Of a DNA stretch of 64,000 nucleotides, positions 40,926 to 51,792 are shown piece by piece. This DNA is from Daedaleopsis sinensis (lineage: Eukaryota > Basidiomycota > Agaricomycetes > Polyporales > Polyporaceae), in the NCBI GenBank assembly GCA_033807695.1, contig CM066306.1, forward strand, positions 930,001 to 994,000. Direction: 5' to 3'. How positions within the stretch are numbered: the stretch's first letter is position 1; every line of letters begins with the position of its first letter. The position numbers and the translations under genes are program-made. Under the pieces are notes generated by a model. It saw only the letters and a list, made by a program, of their open reading frames with translations, was not told the DNA's origin and did not search any database.

Positions 40926-41071
40926 TTACTGTTTACAAAACTGTTTATTGAGTTTACCTTGTGCCCCTAGATTAAATATATAGAGTAAGCATTTACAAAG
41001 AGTATTTACACTAATTGGTTTGAGCCTTAGAATATAGGAACGGGCGCCTCGGGAGCTCATTAATTGAGGCG

Positions 41072-41165
41072 AAAAAAAAGCCCATGCGGTGGATCGAACC
41101 AACGATTAACGGGTTCCCCTATAAGAAACACGACGTGAGAATGCCATTAGACCAGCAGACCTTGC
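41072..41165 (-). ncRNA. Possible degenerate tRNA / Pol III unit
   Basis: The minus strand has a perfect A-box consensus (TGGTCTAATGG at 41154-41144), a B-box-like GTTCGATCC (41099-41091) 44 bases on, and a T8 run (41079-41072) as terminator. The T stem pairs only imperfectly (a loop base seems missing) and I could not fold a convincing acceptor stem. It may be a decayed tRNA gene or a tRNA-derived fragment. Confidence 0.3.
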
Positions 41166-41532
41166 AGGTGGAATGATGATAGGTGTATACGACGCTACGG
41201 CAGACCTATTCATGATATATTCCTGTGACTTGGCGCCACTCTGAAAACTGCCAGGGGGAAGTCCTTGGGGATTGTCGTGCACGATTGGGCGTGTAGCAAT
41301 TGAGAGACAACCCCGCGAGTGCCTGAGTGAGTCTTGTTGTTATCGCGAGAGTGTCTTCTATTCAAATTGAGGCTCCCCAACTTTGGCTGGCAGCTGCCAC
41401 AGTGACAGTGCCCGAATTCTGGAAGAGCACGTGAGCGCCGCTGATTGGCTGGAACGGGGCTAGAACGGTGTGGAGATGCTCCGCAGAGATGCCGCAACTT
41501 TTGGGTTTCGGGGTTTGAAAGCGGTGTGGGCT

Positions 41533-41541
41533 GTATATAAA
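41533..41541 (+). promoter_or_regulatory. TATA box of the RRM gene
   Basis: GTATATAAA lies about 165 bp upstream of the ATG at 41702. Pyrimidine-rich leader sequence follows. Confidence 0.6.
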
Positions 41542-41701
41542 GGCGAACCCCCGTCAGACGATCCCCATCTCGCTCTTGCCCCCCGCCTTCTGCTTGTCTC
41601 CGTCCCGGTTTCGTTCGATCTCGGTTTCGTCGGTTCGTTCAAGAAAGATCCTCGTCCCCGCTGTAACTGTATAACTACACGACCCGGTACCAATCATCAT
41701 C

Positions 41702-42685
41702 ATGTCTGCAAAAATTTACGTTGGGTCAGTTTCGTCGAATTTCACGCGGCCCCCATCCGGAGCCTCTGCTTGCAGGACTCCTCGACTGATGCTCGTTTTC
41801 CGCGTTCTGCCATGACTAGCAACCTGAGCTGGAACACCACCGATGACACCCTGCGCGAAGTCAGTCCTGGTTCCTCGCGCGACGGCTGCCGTCGCGTGTT
41901 CTTGCCCATGTCCCGTGTCTGATTCGTTATCATGCGCTCGTTCGCAATTTTAGGCCTTCTCTTCCTACGGGCAAGTCCTCGACGTACGCGACTCCCTTCC
42001 TTGGGGGGCCTAGTGGCTGTGTATCTAGCCATGAGGCCTCCTCGTCGACGCCTCGTTGTGCTCATCCTCGCATTGCGAATGTTGTTTTTTAGTCGATCGT
42101 GATGCGCGATCGTGACACCGGTCGCTCCCGCGGCTTCGGCTTCGTCACCTTCGGCTCCGGCCCCGAGGCCGACGCCGCCATCTCCAGCCTCAACGAGCAG
42201 GAGCTCGACGGTCGCCGCATCAAGGTCAACCTCGCCAATGCCCGCGGCAGCGGCGGTGGAGGTGGAGGTGGAGGTCAGACATTCCCTTGCGGTGTGTAGA
42301 TCTGATTACTGATCTTGATCTCGGCTTGCTCAGGCTACGGTGGCGGAGGAGGAAGCTACGGCGGAGGAGGAGGCTACAGTGGAGGCGGCAGTAGTAAGTA
42401 TAGATTGATTTTATCCTATCGTTCTCGGTGGTGACGTGTCATGGCTTTTCCAGGCCAGGGTGGCTATGGTGGTGGCTATGGCGGAGGCCAAGGTTCGTTC
42501 AGCCACCCCAATTTGGGCTCGCTCCCGTTGGGTTGCGAAGGGTCGTGTACCGGCTATTCTCGCAGTGCGCTGATGCTGTTCTCTTACTAGGTGGCTACGG
42601 CCAGCAGGGCTATCAGAGCGGCGGCTACGGTGGCCAGCAGGGTGGCTACGGCGGTGGCTACGGCGGCCAGCAGGGCGGCTACTAA
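41702..42685 (+). CDS. Glycine-rich RNA-binding protein (single RRM)
   Basis: Seven exons: 41702-41724, 41820-41859, 41954-41983, 42093-42273, 42334-42393, 42454-42492 and 42591-42685, joined by GT-AG introns of 60-109 bp into 155 aa. The N-terminal RRM starts [17 protein letters not shown] (RNP2 KIYVGNL) and contains RNP1 RGFGFVTF. The tail is Gly-rich with Tyr and Gln (repeats like [10 protein letters not shown]). This is the GRP/CIRP/RBM3 architecture: small RNA-binding proteins often stress- or cold-responsive, nuclear and cytoplasmic. Very small exons in the RRM part are typical of mushroom genes. A second copy of its 3' flank is at 1-475. Confidence 0.9.
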
Positions 42686-43244
42686 GGGCTTGGCGGTCAG
42701 TTTTCTCTTCGTTCACGTTATCGCTGTCCACTGATGCAGGCGCGTCCTCCAGATTGTCCCCGTCTTGTCATGAGGCGTCCTCCACCATAGACGACGTTCT
42801 CCTGTATATGTTCCCCTCTGCTCAATGTCTCGTTTCTTACCCGACCCACTCATCCACAACACTCCTTACCCCCCGCTGTCGTTTCTGGTAGCACACGTCG
42901 TCTTCGTCCTGGTCGTCTCGTCCCGATGCGTCTCGGTCCTCATCACAATGCGGCCTGTACTTTTAGGAGTCCCTCCGTCCCCAGTGTACTGCTTGTCCCG
43001 TTCCTTCTCCGTAGTCTCGTGTCCCCACATAGCTCGTTGTGGGTGGGTGTGTCATCAATACGCTTCGTCGTTGTATCAAATCCGTGATTCATATACGCTT
43101 GCGCACCATCCGTCGTTCGTGTGATCTATGTGTGAAGTTTCGTGTCGTTCTAGCTAGGACTGTGCACAACGAGTGTAAGTTGACAAGTGTACATTTGAAG
43201 TCTGCCATTCTTCTATCCGAACATATACTATGTACGTCTACAGG
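42686..43244. other. RRM 3' region, second copy of duplicated segment
   Basis: 42710-43218 matches 1-475. The RRM gene and the dehydrogenase converge on this spacer. The sharing stops near the dehydrogenase stop codon, which marks a duplication breakpoint. Confidence 0.7.
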
Positions 43245-44261
43245 TCACCATGCGACATGCTCTCCTTTGAAGTTGAAGAACTGTCCCGAGTTCTCAGGCG
43301 TGAGCCCGTAGACAACTTTCAGAACGCCAGCAACGCCGGTAGACACGGGGTGCGGCGCACTCTGTCCACCCATATCTGTTTGGTGTGGTATATCAGCACG
43401 CGCACCGGGGAAGCGGAAAACGGGTTACTTACCGGTCTGCAACCACCCAGGGCATATGGACACGGAGGTGATGTCTGGACGCTCTCGCGCCTGCTTGACC
43501 ATCTAGAAGCCGCGTCAATCAGTCTCACCATGACGTATGTATTGGAGCCTGGCAGCCTGCAGAATCCGGAGCGTAGAGAGTACGTACGAGCATGTTCAGC
43601 GCGGCCTTGGAGATACTGTAGGAAGCGACGCGGTCCCCGCCTCCCTCATACCCCGTGCTTCCGATTGAGCTCGAGATGTTCACGATCGTCTTCTTCGTGC
43701 TCTTGCTTATCAGCGGGAGCAGGGCCTGGGAGATGGCCGCCGGGCCGGCGACGTTCGTCTTCAAGACCCGCTCCAGGATATCGATATCCATCCCGTACGC
43801 TGTGTCCTTATGGCCCTCCGACTAGCATTGCAGCAACGACAGGGAGCGGTTCGGATGAGCACTGGGTATGCACGTGGTCTGTGGAGCGGCAGACGTACGG
43901 TAACGATCATGATGCCTGCGTTGTTGACGAGGTAGTCGATCCCCTTGTCCCCAAGGATCCCTGCGACCTCGTCGGCGCACTTGCGGATGGACTCCCGGTC
44001 GACGGCATCGAGGCTGACGATGTGCAGCGTGCCCTGCGCGCTGCCCATCAGCGCGTGCAGCTTGGTCGCGTTGGCGGGATCGCGCGCCGTGGCGACGACC
44101 GTGTTCGACGGCTGCTCGAGCAGCTGCTTTGTCATCTCCAACCCAATCCCTCGGTTGGCCCTGGACATCCGAAGCGGGTATGTGAGCAGCGAAGGGGAGG
44201 CGTGGATAGTCACAGTAGCAGATACTCACCCAGTAATCAACCAAACGTTCTCGGCAGGCAT
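43245..44261 (-). CDS. Short-chain dehydrogenase/reductase
   Basis: Five exons on the minus strand: 44261-44230, 44160-43899, 43821-43588, 43502-43433 and 43375-43245, with introns of 57-85 bp, giving 242 aa. The N-terminal Rossmann fold has LITGANRGIG (TGxxxGIG, split by intron 1). It also has TARDPANA, LVNNAGI, an NISSSIGS catalytic Ser region, YSISK (YxxxK active site) and a CPGWLQTDMGG loop. The family reduces carbonyls or oxidises alcohols with NAD(P). The layout resembles the C-factor/sniffer type. The substrate cannot be told. TATATATA at 44341-44348 is about 80 bp upstream of the ATG. The last exon was chosen because it completes the conserved C-terminal SDR segment. Confidence 0.88.
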
Positions 44262-44340
44262 AGTGGACGATCGTGCAACAAAGTCGTCGAGTTGGGGTGA
44301 TCAGACTGATAGGACGTAAACGCGTCAACCGTGAGCTCGG

Positions 44341-44348
44341 TATATATA
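44341..44348 (-). promoter_or_regulatory. TATA box of the dehydrogenase gene
   Basis: TATATATA lies 80-87 bp upstream of the ATG at 44261 on the minus strand. Confidence 0.55.
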
Positions 44349-45147
44349 GTGTACGCGCAGTTCATGTTGGCGCAGTGGGGGATCACTGCGCCGACGCTAT
44401 TGCTGACAGCTGACAGCTGCATGAGTCATGTTCTCACCAGCGACAACGAGCATGACGCTATAGCAGTTGGCCAAAGTCAAATTCCCGGCTCTGCCAGTGG
44501 TGGATGATCGATGAGGCCTTGAGGGTTGGTTGATGGCAGGCATACGTATGAGACGCGGATTGGGGTTCGATTCCCATCGATAAGACGTACCATGTGCTTC
44601 GCAAGCTTGTCATCTCTCTTTCGCTGTCGACCTGCTTGCTGCGTTAGAAGGGCTGAGCTGCTCTGTTAGGGCCGGCACGCGTCAATTGCCAGCACAAACT
44701 TCGAAGGATCACTCGAGATGTTAGATCCTGGGGTATGACGCTTAGGTACGAGACTGACGCGAGTCTAACGGTAAAGAACATACGTGCTGGTGGTAACATG
44801 CGTCGAAGTCGTTCAAGTCGCAGAGCGGAACGGTGACTGTGGTCGTAGCGAACGCGTTCGTGTGCGTCGTAGTCGTTGTGAACGTCGTGGTAGCCTTGGT
44901 GCTAATAGTAGTGCTAGTCGAGGTAGTAGTTGACGTCTTGAGAGTGCGCATAGAGAGGGACGCCGATTGAAGTAGAGGTGCCTCACTTGACACGGTCTTC
45001 TGCATTTTGCTTGGTTACTCGCCTTACGACTATCGTACCTACTGAGCGTAGTCAAAAGTATGTTCATGCCAATAGTGCTGACTACAGTCATTTCTCAGCC
45101 GTCTTCGTCATCCCACAAAGGATGCTCATGCTCTGGTACACGACAAC
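44349..45147. other. Intergenic, with a weak Thr-rich open frame
   Basis: On the minus strand 45005-44742 reads a Thr/Ser-rich frame (TTTSTSTTISTKATTTF) reminiscent of the two secreted Thr-rich proteins at 55.5-57.6 kb. It has no signal peptide and no clear splice partner. It may be a gene fragment. Nothing else is seen. Confidence 0.35.
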
Positions 45148-46548
45148 TCAGTTGTGGGTGCAATATGATAACACGAGCCACATACCGGTACGTATCACTT
45201 CTGCCGACAAAACACCCTTTGAATGCAAGATTGGCATCCTCTTCGAGATCTCTTTACACCACCAGCCGTCATCCTTTCCCCAGTGAGTGTCCCAGAGGCG
45301 AATGCTCAAGGCACGTAGTCCGGCAAAGGGTCTCCTGAGAACAGTGTTCTCGTCGAGGAAGACGTCCTCGAAACCTTCGAGGAGCATGTCCATCGCGACG
45401 CTCCGCTTCTGCTCGAAGGTGTCCTGAAGGTCCTCTTCGGAGTACTTCTCGGCCTTCTCGTCGTCCCCGCATAGATACCGCCAGGGCCCAGAGCCGGGCT
45501 CGCAGATGATATGTATCTGTCGCAGACCGCCGTCCGTGTTCGAGGATGCGATGGCAGAAAGAATGCGGCGCAGTGACTGCGAGTAGACCTCGAGCAGGCT
45601 GGACTTCAGGGGAAGCGGAGAGAAGACCGTCGGGGAGGCAAACACGATGCGAAGGGTGCGCAATCCCACGAACGCCGACAGGCTCTCAAACTCGTCTGCA
45701 GGGGTTCGAACATTCGAGGGGGCTTAGCGCTTCGGAACACTTGGACCGACGTGTGTGACGCACCGGGTGCCCAGCGAGCGAAGCTACTTCGCATCGACAG
45801 ATTTGCGACCCTAGGCGAGCCAGCCGTGACAGTCCTGATTATGAACGGCGCCGTAGACGAACACCCGTCCATCTGCAAAAGAAAAACGGCCGCAAGTGAA
45901 TCACCAGCGCGTCTCTTCTCCAGAAACCGTCCGCGAACTCACCAAAACGCTGACAATCCGCCGACAAGGGGCGACTCTGGGTGTGATCATGGGCAGACGC
46001 AGCATCCCGCCATGGCTGACGATGACGCTTCCGAAATGCACGTCTTGCAGATTCGGCAGACTCCAGATGACCCGCGCGAGGTCTCCTCCCGACGTGAACT
46101 CGACATAGTTCAGATCCAGTGTGGTGACCGCGGCGAAATGCGCGCCCAGCAGCCGGATGTATGCGCGCGGGTACAGCCATTTTGAGTAGGCCAGCGAGAG
46201 CACGCGGACGCGGCGCGCAGCCGCGGTGAGCAGGGGGCTCGCCAGGGACGCCTCCTCGAGTCGATCTTTGCCGCGCCTTCGGGCGGTCTTCAGGGGCAGC
46301 ACTAACTCCATCTCGCGCGGCTGCGGATCGGCCGCCGCGACGTCGAGGAAGAGCTTGAGCTGCCGTGCGCTTTGCAGCGTTACGCGAAAGAGGAGGTTGA
46401 AGCGGGCGCGCGGGTGCCAGGCTTTGCATACGAGCGAGCAGGCGCGGAGGGTGTCGTAGTCGACGTGTTCTAGTGAGTCCGCGACATTGATCCCGGCGAA
46501 GTCGATGATGCACTCGCATACTTCGGTGGGTAGGCGGGACCCGTCCAT
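45148..46548 (-). CDS. F-box protein, paralogue 1
   Basis: Exons 46548-45943, 45872-45764 and 45695-45148, with introns of 70 and 68 bp, give 420 aa if read to the first stop. The N-terminus MDGSRLPTEVCECIIDF...LRACSLVCKAWHPRARFNLLFRV is an F-box. The rest is the leucine-rich-like region typical of the expanded mushroom F-box family (YPRAYIRLLGAHFAAVTTL; SSFARWAP; SPTVFSPLPLKSSLLEVY). F-box proteins recruit substrates to SCF ubiquitin ligases; the target is unknown. All three paralogues share intron positions and an identical 109-base middle exon length. A conserved splice donor-like GT after V(I/A)RT near the end suggests a further short 3' exon. Confidence 0.8.
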
Positions 46549-47376
46549 GAGGCTGGGTGTGGTCCTGGTCTATGTGTATGGAAAGGATAGTCGGATGGAA
46601 GGCGATAGTAGCCTTAGCATATGAAGCTCTACTTAGAGACGCTTCGAGCTGGGTAAATCGCAGTGCGCACGTGCTGGTAAGAGAAGCAACAACTTCAAAT
46701 TCAAGTTGAGTTGAAGCGCCATCGCATGTTTCCGGGACAGCTTGAGTAAAGGAACAGGGCTTCTTATTATGTGCTAAACTATAAGGAATATGAGCTGACA
46801 TGTAGGTCGTCGTGATTGTCATCCACCCAGTACCTCTAGGTCTGCTTTGAACTTAGTGCGAGGTTGTCGGCGAAGCTTGACGTGTGTGTCAAGGGCGACT
46901 TGGTGTCTAGCTCTTGAATGAAGAAAAGTCGAGATAGGATGCACAAGTGAGATGCACGTTGAGGTTAGAGTGTTTGGAATGGCTGGACCAGGAGAGTTGG
47001 AGATACCTGGCACCAAGCTTGAGGTGGTGCTGGTGGTTGCCGGAAGAAAACATGTTCGGCGTCTGTCTAGCCGAAACTGGCGTCGTGATGTATACTGAAC
47101 GCGTGATCAAAGTCTACTAGGTTGTCCATCGTGTCCATATCTAAATTCAAGCCAATTGGTATGGATCAAGCGCAGTATCCTATAATATACATGGCAGAAG
47201 GAGACTTCGAGTCGTTGTTGAGCGATCATCGCGGCAAGTAATGAGAAATCGAGCATAATGAAAGCTATACCACACTAGCCTAGGGCGTATGCACGCGTAC
47301 GCCGGTCTCTCTTGTGTTATCGACATCCCACAGATCATTTCCGTCATCTATAACACGGTAAGTTGGTACTTATAAG
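46549..47376. other. Intergenic spacer
   Basis: No open frame with homology is seen. It contains the promoter of paralogue 1 and the 3' end of paralogue 2. No clear TATA was found. Confidence 0.5.
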
Positions 47377-48756
47377 CTACATCGTGATGACATACGAAGA
47401 CCACCTACCGGTTCGAGCCACTTTGACCGACAAGACACCCCGTGCGTGTAGGGCAGGGAGCTTCTCCGCGACCTCCGTCAGCCACCAATCGTCATCCTTG
47501 CCCGCGTAGGTGTCCCAGACGCTAATGTTCAGAGCACAGAGTCCCACAAAGGGCCGCTTCAGCTCATCCTTCTCGAGAAGAATATCCTCGAATCCATCGA
47601 GGAGCATGGCCATTGCGGTGCTCCGCTTCTGCTCATAAGTGCGCGGGAACTTCTCCTTAGGGCGCTCCACACCGTCTTGCTTGTCTTGCTCGACTCCACA
47701 TAAGTGCCGCCAGGGTCCGAGGCCAGGTTCACAGGCGATCTCTATCTCTCGCAAACTGTCGTTGCAGGTATCTGTGGATGCAATGGACGAGAGAATGCGA
47801 CGTAAAGCCGTAGAGTAAACCTCGAGTAGGCTGGACTTCGCGGGCAGCGGGGAGAAGACGGTCGGGGAGGCAAGGTCGAGACGGAGGGTGCGCAACCGGA
47901 CAAACGCAGAAAACGTCGCGAAATCGTCTGCAACGCCGACGAGGATGTCAGCGCTCAGACGATACAATCCAACGCGTAGCGACGCACCAGGAGCCCATCG
48001 CGCGAAGCTGCTGCGCACCCACAGATGCTCAACATTCGACGAGCCAGTCGTGACGGTCTTGATGATAAATGGAGCCATGGACGAGCATCCGTTGATCTGC
48101 AACAGCACGGCCGGTCAATACTCATAAGTGTCTTCCGAAGAATGCGAGCTCACAGTGAGAGAGGAGATGTTCCGACAGGGGACGTCTCGGGAGGTAATCG
48201 TCGGCATGCGAAGCATCCCGCCGTGCTTGACGATCGTCCCCCGATAGACCACATCTCGCAGGTGCGGCAAGCTCCAAACCATCCGCGCGAGGTCCCCGCC
48301 CGTCGCGAACTTGACAAGGTCGAAGGTCAGCGCAGTGACGGCCGCGAAGTGAGCCGCTAAAAACCCGATATACGCCCGCGGGTACAGCCAGTCGGAATGC
48401 ACCAGCGAGAGCACCCGGACGCCGCGCGCAGCCTCCGTGAGAAGGGGGCTCGCGAGCGACGCCTCGGCGTCCTCGTCGCTGTGCTTCGGGGACGTACGCA
48501 GAGGGAGATGCAGCTCCATCTCGCGCGTACGGACGCCGGCCGCCGCGACGTCGAGGAAGAGCTTGAGATGGCGCGCGGTGCGCAGCACGACGCGGAAGTA
48601 GAGGTTGTAGCGCGCGCGTGGGAACCACGCCTGGCAGACTAGGCAGCAGGCGTAGAGGGGGGCGTAGAGGATGCCGCCGGTGCCGCGCCAGGGCTCACAT
48701 CCGGCGACATCGATGATGCGTTCGCATAGCTCGATAGGCAAGCGCGAGTCGTCCAT
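47377..48756 (-). CDS. F-box protein, paralogue 2
   Basis: Exons 48756-48154, 48096-47988 and 47927-47377, with introns of 57 and 60 bp, give 420 aa. It starts MDDSRLPIELCERIIDVAG, with the same F-box and downstream blocks as paralogue 1 (YPRAYIGFLAAHFAAVTAL; NGCSSMAPFIIKTVTTG; SSLLEVYSTALRRILSSIAST). Intron 2 happens to lack stops in frame, so an unspliced frame would read through it. Alignment with the other two shows it is an intron. The last residues after VARTG may be replaced by an unseen terminal exon. Confidence 0.8.
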
Positions 48757-49316
48757 GTTGGATGCCGGTGTTAAGTGCTTGGATCACCTGGAGACCTGGG
48801 GTGTATAGTATATGTACTGCAGGTCTGCCATGGCGATGCACGATTGACGTGATGGAAGGGCACGTTGCAAAAGTTGGTTCTGACGCACGGGATGCAGCTT
48901 CAACAAGATGCCGAAGCGCCTTGGGATGTTTCTAGCGAAAGTTGTTACGAGGTACCTCTGTGGATGAGAGTGGCCTCATCAGTATCATAGTCGCATAGCT
49001 CAGAACGACGAACAACAACCCACTCAAAATCGACCTGCAATGAACCATGGGGATTGGAAACAAAACAGTGAGTCAGTACAACCTCTGGCAAATGCAAGAA
49101 ACACTATCGGATGGTGGTAGGACGAGAGTCCATTGAAAATCATCCTGGTACGCATAAATCTCTAACGAGCGCAGTCCAGTCATCTCACTGTGCTGTTACA
49201 GCCTTTCACCGGGCAGAGTACACATTTTATGTCAAATGATACACACCAGTCCGCTGTTCCCCACACGCTCTTTCATTCGTCTTCGGGATCCCACAAGGGA
49301 CCTCCACCTACGTAGC
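48757..49316. other. Intergenic spacer
   Basis: This 560 bp segment lies between paralogues 2 and 3. Nothing coding is recognised. A terminal exon of paralogue 3 could lie at the right edge. Confidence 0.45.
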
Positions 49317-50837
49317 CTATCCCAGATGCATCAGACAAACAACGCATCCCCAAGCGACGGAGAACTCACTGGTACGAATCACTTCCGGCGACAAGATACC
49401 TCGTGCATGCAGCGCCGGGAGGCTCCTCGCGACCTCGTTGCGCCACCAGCTGTCGTCCTTTCCCCCAGGCGGATCCCAGAGGCGGATGTTTAGAACACGA
49501 AGCCCTGCAAACGGCTTCCTGAGATCCCCGCCCTCGAGGAGGATGTCCTCGACGCCCCCTAGCAGCATGCCCATCGCGACACTCCGCTTCTGCTCGTACG
49601 TGTACTGCTGCAGCTCCTCCGAGCCTGCTGGTCTCGAGCATTCTGAAACTGAACGCACAGTAGTATTTGCGTGCACGTCCGCGTTCGCGTGGGCATTCGT
49701 CTCTACGTCCCCGGCGGGTCTCGTCCCGCATAGATATCGCCAACGGCCGGACCCGGGCTCGCACGCGATGTCGATCAGGCGGAGACCCTCGTTGAGCGTG
49801 TTGGAGGACGCGATGCTCGAGAGGATGCGGCGAGTCGCCTTTGAGTACACTTCGAGCAGACTGGACTTGAGGGGGAGGGGCGAAAACACTGCCGGCGAGG
49901 CGAGGACGACGCGCAAGGTGCGCAGGCGGCCAAACGACGAAAACGATTCGAAACCGTCTGGTTCCATGTCAGCGGGTATATCCACGAATCGCAGTGTCGC
50001 GAGTCCGACGTACCAGGTGCCCACCGTGCGAAGCTACTTCTGAGAGACAGCGTCGCAATCGGCGCTGAGCCGGCGGTGACGGTCTTGAGGATGAAAGGAG
50101 CTATGGATGAGCACCCATTGATCTACAACGATAGACATGAGTATACACAGGATGCAAACATTGCAGCGATGCAGACTCACCCGGAGGTCGGATACCCTCC
50201 GACAAGCGACGCCGATCCCAGGGGTAACCACGGGGAGCGTGCGCGTCCCCCCATACTTGACGACGACGATGCCGCACCGCACGCTCCGCAGGTTGGGAAA
50301 GCCCCATACCACCCGCGCGAGGTCCCCGCCCGTCGTGAACGTGACGCAGTACAGCTCGAGCGTCGTGACCGCCGCGAACTGGGCCCCCAGCAGCCGGATG
50401 TACGCGCGCGGGTAGAGCCACTCCGAGTAGTGCAGCGCGAGCACCCGCACCCCGCGCGCGGCCGCCGCGAGGAGGGGGCTCCCTAGGGACGCACACTCCC
50501 GGTGCGCTTTATCAGACTCGGTAGCAGCAGTAGCAGCAGTCCTGTAGGCCACGGGTCGGGGGCCTGGGGTGCGCAGCGGGAGTGTGAGCTCGATCTCGCG
50601 CGTGCGCTGGCCCGTGGCGGCGACGTCGAGGAAGAGCTTGAGCTCGCGCGCGGTGCGCAGGCCGACGCGGAAGAAGAGGTTGTGGCGCGCGCGCGGGGCC
50701 CACGCCCTGCAGACGAGGGCGCACGCGCGGAGGGCGGCGTAGTCGACGCGGCCGCCGCTGGGGCCGCGCCAGGGCTCGCCCCCGGCGACGTCGATGACGC
50801 GCTCGCAGAGCTCGATGGGCAGGCGGGAGGAGTCCAT
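49317..50837 (-). CDS. F-box protein, paralogue 3
   Basis: Exons 50837-50181, 50122-50014 and 49957-49317, with introns of 58 and 56 bp, give 468 aa read to the first stop. It starts MDSSRLPIELCERVIDVAGGEPW. It is longer than its paralogues through an insertion after the first LPLRT block (Ala/Thr-rich, about 15 residues) and a ~30-residue Asn/Ala-rich insertion before LQQYTYEQKRSVAMGMLL. A strong donor GTGAGT follows VIRT near 49370. It is the most diverged of the three. Confidence 0.8.
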
Positions 50838-51792
50838 GGTGCTCGGTGCGGGCGAGGAGTCTTAGTTTTGCTAGCTGGGCTTTCCCTCCGCGCAAACGGC
50901 GCTATCGATGATACATACTTATATGGCTGCCGCACCCATGGGGACGCGCCGACTCGGAGTGACGTGAGAGATCAGCCTGCTGCGACGTCGACATTGAAAT
51001 ATTGACAGACGAAGCTATCGACCTTGGAGAAGGCTAGCTGATGGGGCTGAGGTCGGTACGTGGCCTCGCAGCATGAGAATATGCCTGGCTCACCTCAGCA
51101 GCGCATACATCTATGTAGGCACTTGTCTGCGGACTATTGTCGTGTTACGTCAAGGCTACAGGACGTGTTCGATAGCGCAAGTATCTGTCCACATATTCAG
51201 TAACGTGTGAAATGAAGGCACTTGGATATATCTGCTGAACATACCTGGATCATTGTATGTGGTAGAAGGATGCCTTTGGACTGCTTGCTCGTACGAGTCG
51301 ACCATCGCAAGGCGATGATTCCTTGCTCGGGCTGTGAGCAAAGCTGGAAGATTCAGAGAAATATGGTACACCTTATGGTACGCGGGCAATCAAGACATAA
51401 TTGACTATGCATGACCATGTCGAAGACGGTAAGTACTTACATGGCGGTACTGAGCAGACCCTAGCAGACCTCGGTTCGGAGCTAGCGCTAGAGTTTGGGC
51501 ATCATGGGCGCCCACCCAAACACCTGGCCACTTTACGAACCACAAAGCTCCGAGGACGAGCGCACAGACGGACAACGGAAAATGATACATGCAAGCAATC
51601 AATTGCGATACAAGATATCTAGAGGTACACGTTCATGTTATGTGCCCCAGAGGACGTATTAGGTACTAACCGCCTGCCCCCGTCGTACAAAAAGAGTGTA
51701 CATCCTCCTCCTAGCTAGCTCCAAGCTCGGGAGATACTTATATGTCTACGTCTACCACGACGATAGTGATGTGTCGCCCCGACTGCGCGCGC
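50838..51792. other. Intergenic spacer
   Basis: This holds the promoter of F-box paralogue 3 and the PEPCK 3' region. No gene is recognised. Short frames here have no splice or homology support. Confidence 0.5.

Noticed and set aside
42318..42685. Minus-strand His/Arg-rich frame opposite the RRM gene tail
   Set aside because: It is a shadow of the Gly/Gln/Tyr repeat codons of the real gene.
44540..44600. Possible tRNA with GGTTCGATTCC B box
   Set aside because: There is no matching A box, the T stem mismatches and no acceptor complement is found.
47928..47987. Treating F-box paralogue 2 as having no second intron
   Set aside because: The frame stays open by chance, but splice sites align exactly with introns in paralogues 1 and 3.
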